A stretch of 64,000 bases of DNA from Micrasema longulum (Eukaryota > Arthropoda > Insecta > Trichoptera > Brachycentridae): the NCBI GenBank assembly GCA_022494885.1, contig JAGVSM010003945.1:1-64000 (forward strand), given 5' to 3'. The translations under genes were made by a program, and so were the position numbers. Below the pieces are notes generated by a model. The model made no database searches and was not told where the DNA came from. It saw only the letters and a list, made by a program, of their open reading frames with translations. Shown one piece after another: positions 62,216-64,000 of the stretch. Every line of letters starts with the position of its first letter. Position 1 is the first letter of the stretch.

Positions 62216-62310
62216 ATATATACAAATATTTAATAACATTTAGTAAAATGTTTGACCACAAAGTTAATGCGTTGAATATTAATAATATCCATAATTTATT
62301 TATAAACATA
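62216..62310 (+). repeat. Penelope tail-like segment
   Basis: TATATACAAATATTTAATAA, CATTTAGTAAAATGTTTGAC and CACAAAGTTAA match 33797-33840 downstream of copy C. Confidence 0.5.
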
Positions 62311-62314
62311 TTTT

Positions 62315-62875
62315 TTTGAGAAATTTTGCAAGTAAAGGTTTGCTTTAATTTTGTTTGCTTAGTTTATTGATTTTTCTTGTGATATTTTATGCGTCATGTC
62401 TAACCTTTTATTTTCGTTCATATATTACATGTATCAACGTGAAAAACAATCTACAAATATTCTTGAAATTCCCACAGAGGAGTTTCGGGCGCACAAAAAC
62501 ATTGTTGAAGAACTATTCGATTGAAGGTTGAAACGCAAGTTTTTACTCTCGGTAAGAGCAAAACGCCTGTGTAAATGTTTTAAGGGTTTACCACAAACTT
62601 CGAACACAAAGAAAAATAACCTTTGTGGAAAATTCTTACTGTTGATTATTTTTTTTTTATTTATTGGGGATATCAACAGTAATACATGTAATACAAATAT
62701 AACAAATAACATATACAGAGAATAAAACCAATGACAGATATCCACAGAAATACATTAAATACACGTACAATACATACTAGTGTGTTTGTGTGAGTGTAAG
62801 TGAGTGAGAGAGTGGGTGTGTGGGTGTTATATTGGAAAGAGGGTGTCAGGTATCGAAAATATAAATATATATAAA
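62315..62875. other. Unidentified DNA with GTGTGTG/GAGTGAG-rich patch
   Basis: A short GT/GA-rich patch (TGTGTTTGTGTGAGTGTAAG, 62781) lies in otherwise AT-rich DNA. An open stretch at 62434-62745 (minus) resembles no known protein. Confidence 0.35.
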
Positions 62876-62879
62876 ATAT

Positions 62880-63245
62880 TAAGAAATAGAGATAAAATTT
62901 AATAAAATAAAATAAAACTTTATTATTGAAACTAAGTATAAGACAAAAAAGAATGTTTTAAGACGCGCATTTTAAATGTTATTTTTTTACAATCAAATGG
63001 ATCAATAAGGGGAAAGTTCAAATTATATTCACTAGCAAAACGTATAAGTGGAGAGTTCTGGGCATAGTTCGTACGAACTGCTGGCACATGAAATAGAGAG
63101 CTCGACGTGTGACGGGTGCGGTAGCCGGGGACATTTAATGATAACTCTGACAAAAGAGCCGGACTATCAAGGCGTCCACTGAGTATGTCATGAAGCACCC
63201 CCATGTCCAACAGTAGACGGCGATCTTCTAAAGTAAGCAAAATTA
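62880..63245 (-). pseudogene. LINE reverse transcriptase C-terminal relic
   Basis: The minus strand encodes MLTLEDRRLLLDMGVLHDIL, SGRLDSPALLSELSLNVPGY, VPAVRTNYAQNSPLIRFASE and FKMRVLKHSF. This matches the order at 41340-41600 (L..RR...D...L, G..D.P.LL..L..NVP, R.NY.QNS..R), so it is a related Jockey/R1-like LINE. The 3' end runs into an (ATTTT)n-type tail near 62900. Confidence 0.8.
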
Positions 63246-63595
63246 TTAATGGTTATTACATTTCAACGCATGTTTTTCTGTTACTTTTACTAATCTTTGT
63301 TTCGTTGGTAAATGGTGTCGCATTGTGGTTAAAATTCCAATGATTGCGTTAGTGTATTTACTAAATCACGAATTCAAGTAAAGATTATCACCAGAGCCCT
63401 CAGAGGGCGCTGTAGATTAAATAAACACCTTGCTAGAGTAAACATTCCTGAAACTTCTAGGTGAAGGTTTCGCAGTGCAAATGATGGAACACCTCTACAC
63501 ATTTCATAGTAATGTGATAAAATATCATGTGATGGGACCACTTGTTAAACCTGAAGATGAAAGAGCGCCCCTTATCAGGCCCGGTACTTAAATGA
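63246..63595. other. Unidentified DNA
   Basis: AGAGCCCTCAGAGGGCGCTG TAGATTAAATAAACAC (63391) resembles the CR1 3' end word at 53904. Nothing else recognised. Confidence 0.35.
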
Positions 63596-63596
63596 T

Positions 63597-63700
63597 CTAT
63601 TTTTTTTATTTTTGACACTTTATATACATATACAATAAATATACATATAAAGGCGGGCATATTGCCTTAAGGCAATTTCTTCCTACCTACCCAAACCGTT
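63597..63700 (-). repeat. LINE 3' end with conserved hairpin
   Basis: In inverse, GGTAGGTAGGAAGAAATTGC and CTTAAGGCAATATGCCCGCC form the same ATTGCC...GGCAAT hairpin seen at 39260-39280, followed by an AT-rich tail. Confidence 0.6.
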
Positions 63701-63819
63701 CAGTTTGAGAAAATTATAAATACATGGACATATTGAATCTTACAATTTTATACAAAAATTAAAAGCAAAGATTAACAAAAATAAATATATATATATTAAA
63801 AAAAAAATAACACTATACT

Positions 63820-64000
63820 ATGAAGAGAGGAGAGGGGATGGGAAGGAAAGAAGAAGGATAAAGGAACAATTTAAATATTTAGATAGTGACATTTCAATCT
63901 TGACTTAAATGTAAATAATGAAGGGGCGTCTCTAACATTAGTGGGTAGATTATTCCACAATCGAGCGGCTACTACTGTGAAAGAGGAGGCAAAAAAATTA
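63820..64000 (-). pseudogene. LINE reverse transcriptase tail, runs off the window
   Basis: The minus strand from the window edge encodes FFASSFTVVAARLWNNLPTN then VRDAPSLFTFKSRLKCH. It matches the SNSYSVHAARLWNHLP...LFKLRLKKH end of the LINE at 38424-38984. A purine-rich 3' UTR follows (63820-63860). Upstream coding lies outside the window. Confidence 0.75.

Overview
The window looks like a gene-poor, AT-rich stretch of an arthropod genome, most likely an insect. That reading rests on the mix of repeats: a BEL/Pao LTR retrotransposon, many 5'-truncated non-LTR retrotransposon (LINE) tails, Penelope-like element (PLE) ends, tRNA-derived SINEs with TGATGATG-type tails, mariner relics and MITEs. 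No host protein-coding exon could be recognised. Two GC-richer patches ending in consensus splice donors (5760-5901 and 23400-23584) are the only candidates for host 5' exons, and they are weak.

The one long, well-preserved element is a BEL/Pao retrotransposon at 41748-49411 on the minus strand. It has TG...CA LTRs of 705 and 717 bp, a 5-bp ATTGT target duplication, a primer-binding-site candidate, and gag and pol. The coding part is broken by one in-frame amber stop in gag and one single-base frameshift in reverse transcriptase. Its gag carries unusual in-frame tandem repeats. Its two LTRs are nearly identical at both ends but strongly different in a central block. The element landed in the 3' UTR of a LINE copy (41135-41747 continuing at 49412-49510).

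The most interesting small system is a set of Penelope-like 3' ends. At 51284-52374 a GIY-YIG endonuclease fragment sits between two inverted copies of a ~325-bp terminal repeat. Each arm carries a hammerhead-ribozyme-like motif: CUGACGA, a helix II, then GAAACCGGU. Relatives of the motif with a different but still paired helix II lie at 33731 and 61315, and decayed relatives at 630-870, 16788-17465 and 61999. In four loci the copies are arranged as divergent inverted pairs.

Layout: 1-3.9 kb AT-rich with a PLE end pair, a SINE, a degenerate ~55-bp minisatellite and LINE scraps; 3.9-4.7 kb a MITE abutting a foldback; 5.7-7.3 kb a GC patch, a SINE head and a 516-bp TIR element; 7.8-9.8 kb a ~390-bp repeat family (R390), a microsatellite block and a SINE; 9.9-18.4 kb mostly unidentified with LINE tails and a hAT end; 18.4-22.8 kb direct repeats around a LINE tail, a LINE nested in another LINE, and a third LINE; 22.8-29.4 kb a candidate 5' exon, SINEs, MITEs and R390; 29.8-32.8 kb a SINE head, a mariner relic and three LINE tails; 32.9-38.3 kb SINEs, R390, a PLE end and MITEs; 38.4-41.7 kb LINE tails; 41.7-49.4 kb BEL; 49.4-53 kb the PLE with GIY-YIG and a hAT end; 53-56.3 kb tandem duplications and a LINE with a nested mariner-like element; 56.3-64 kb unidentified AT-rich DNA with LINE tails and a second PLE inverted pair.

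Family names were assigned by reading translated motifs by eye. Clade names (RTE, Jockey, CR1) are therefore tentative, and most repeat boundaries are good only to about 10-20 bases.
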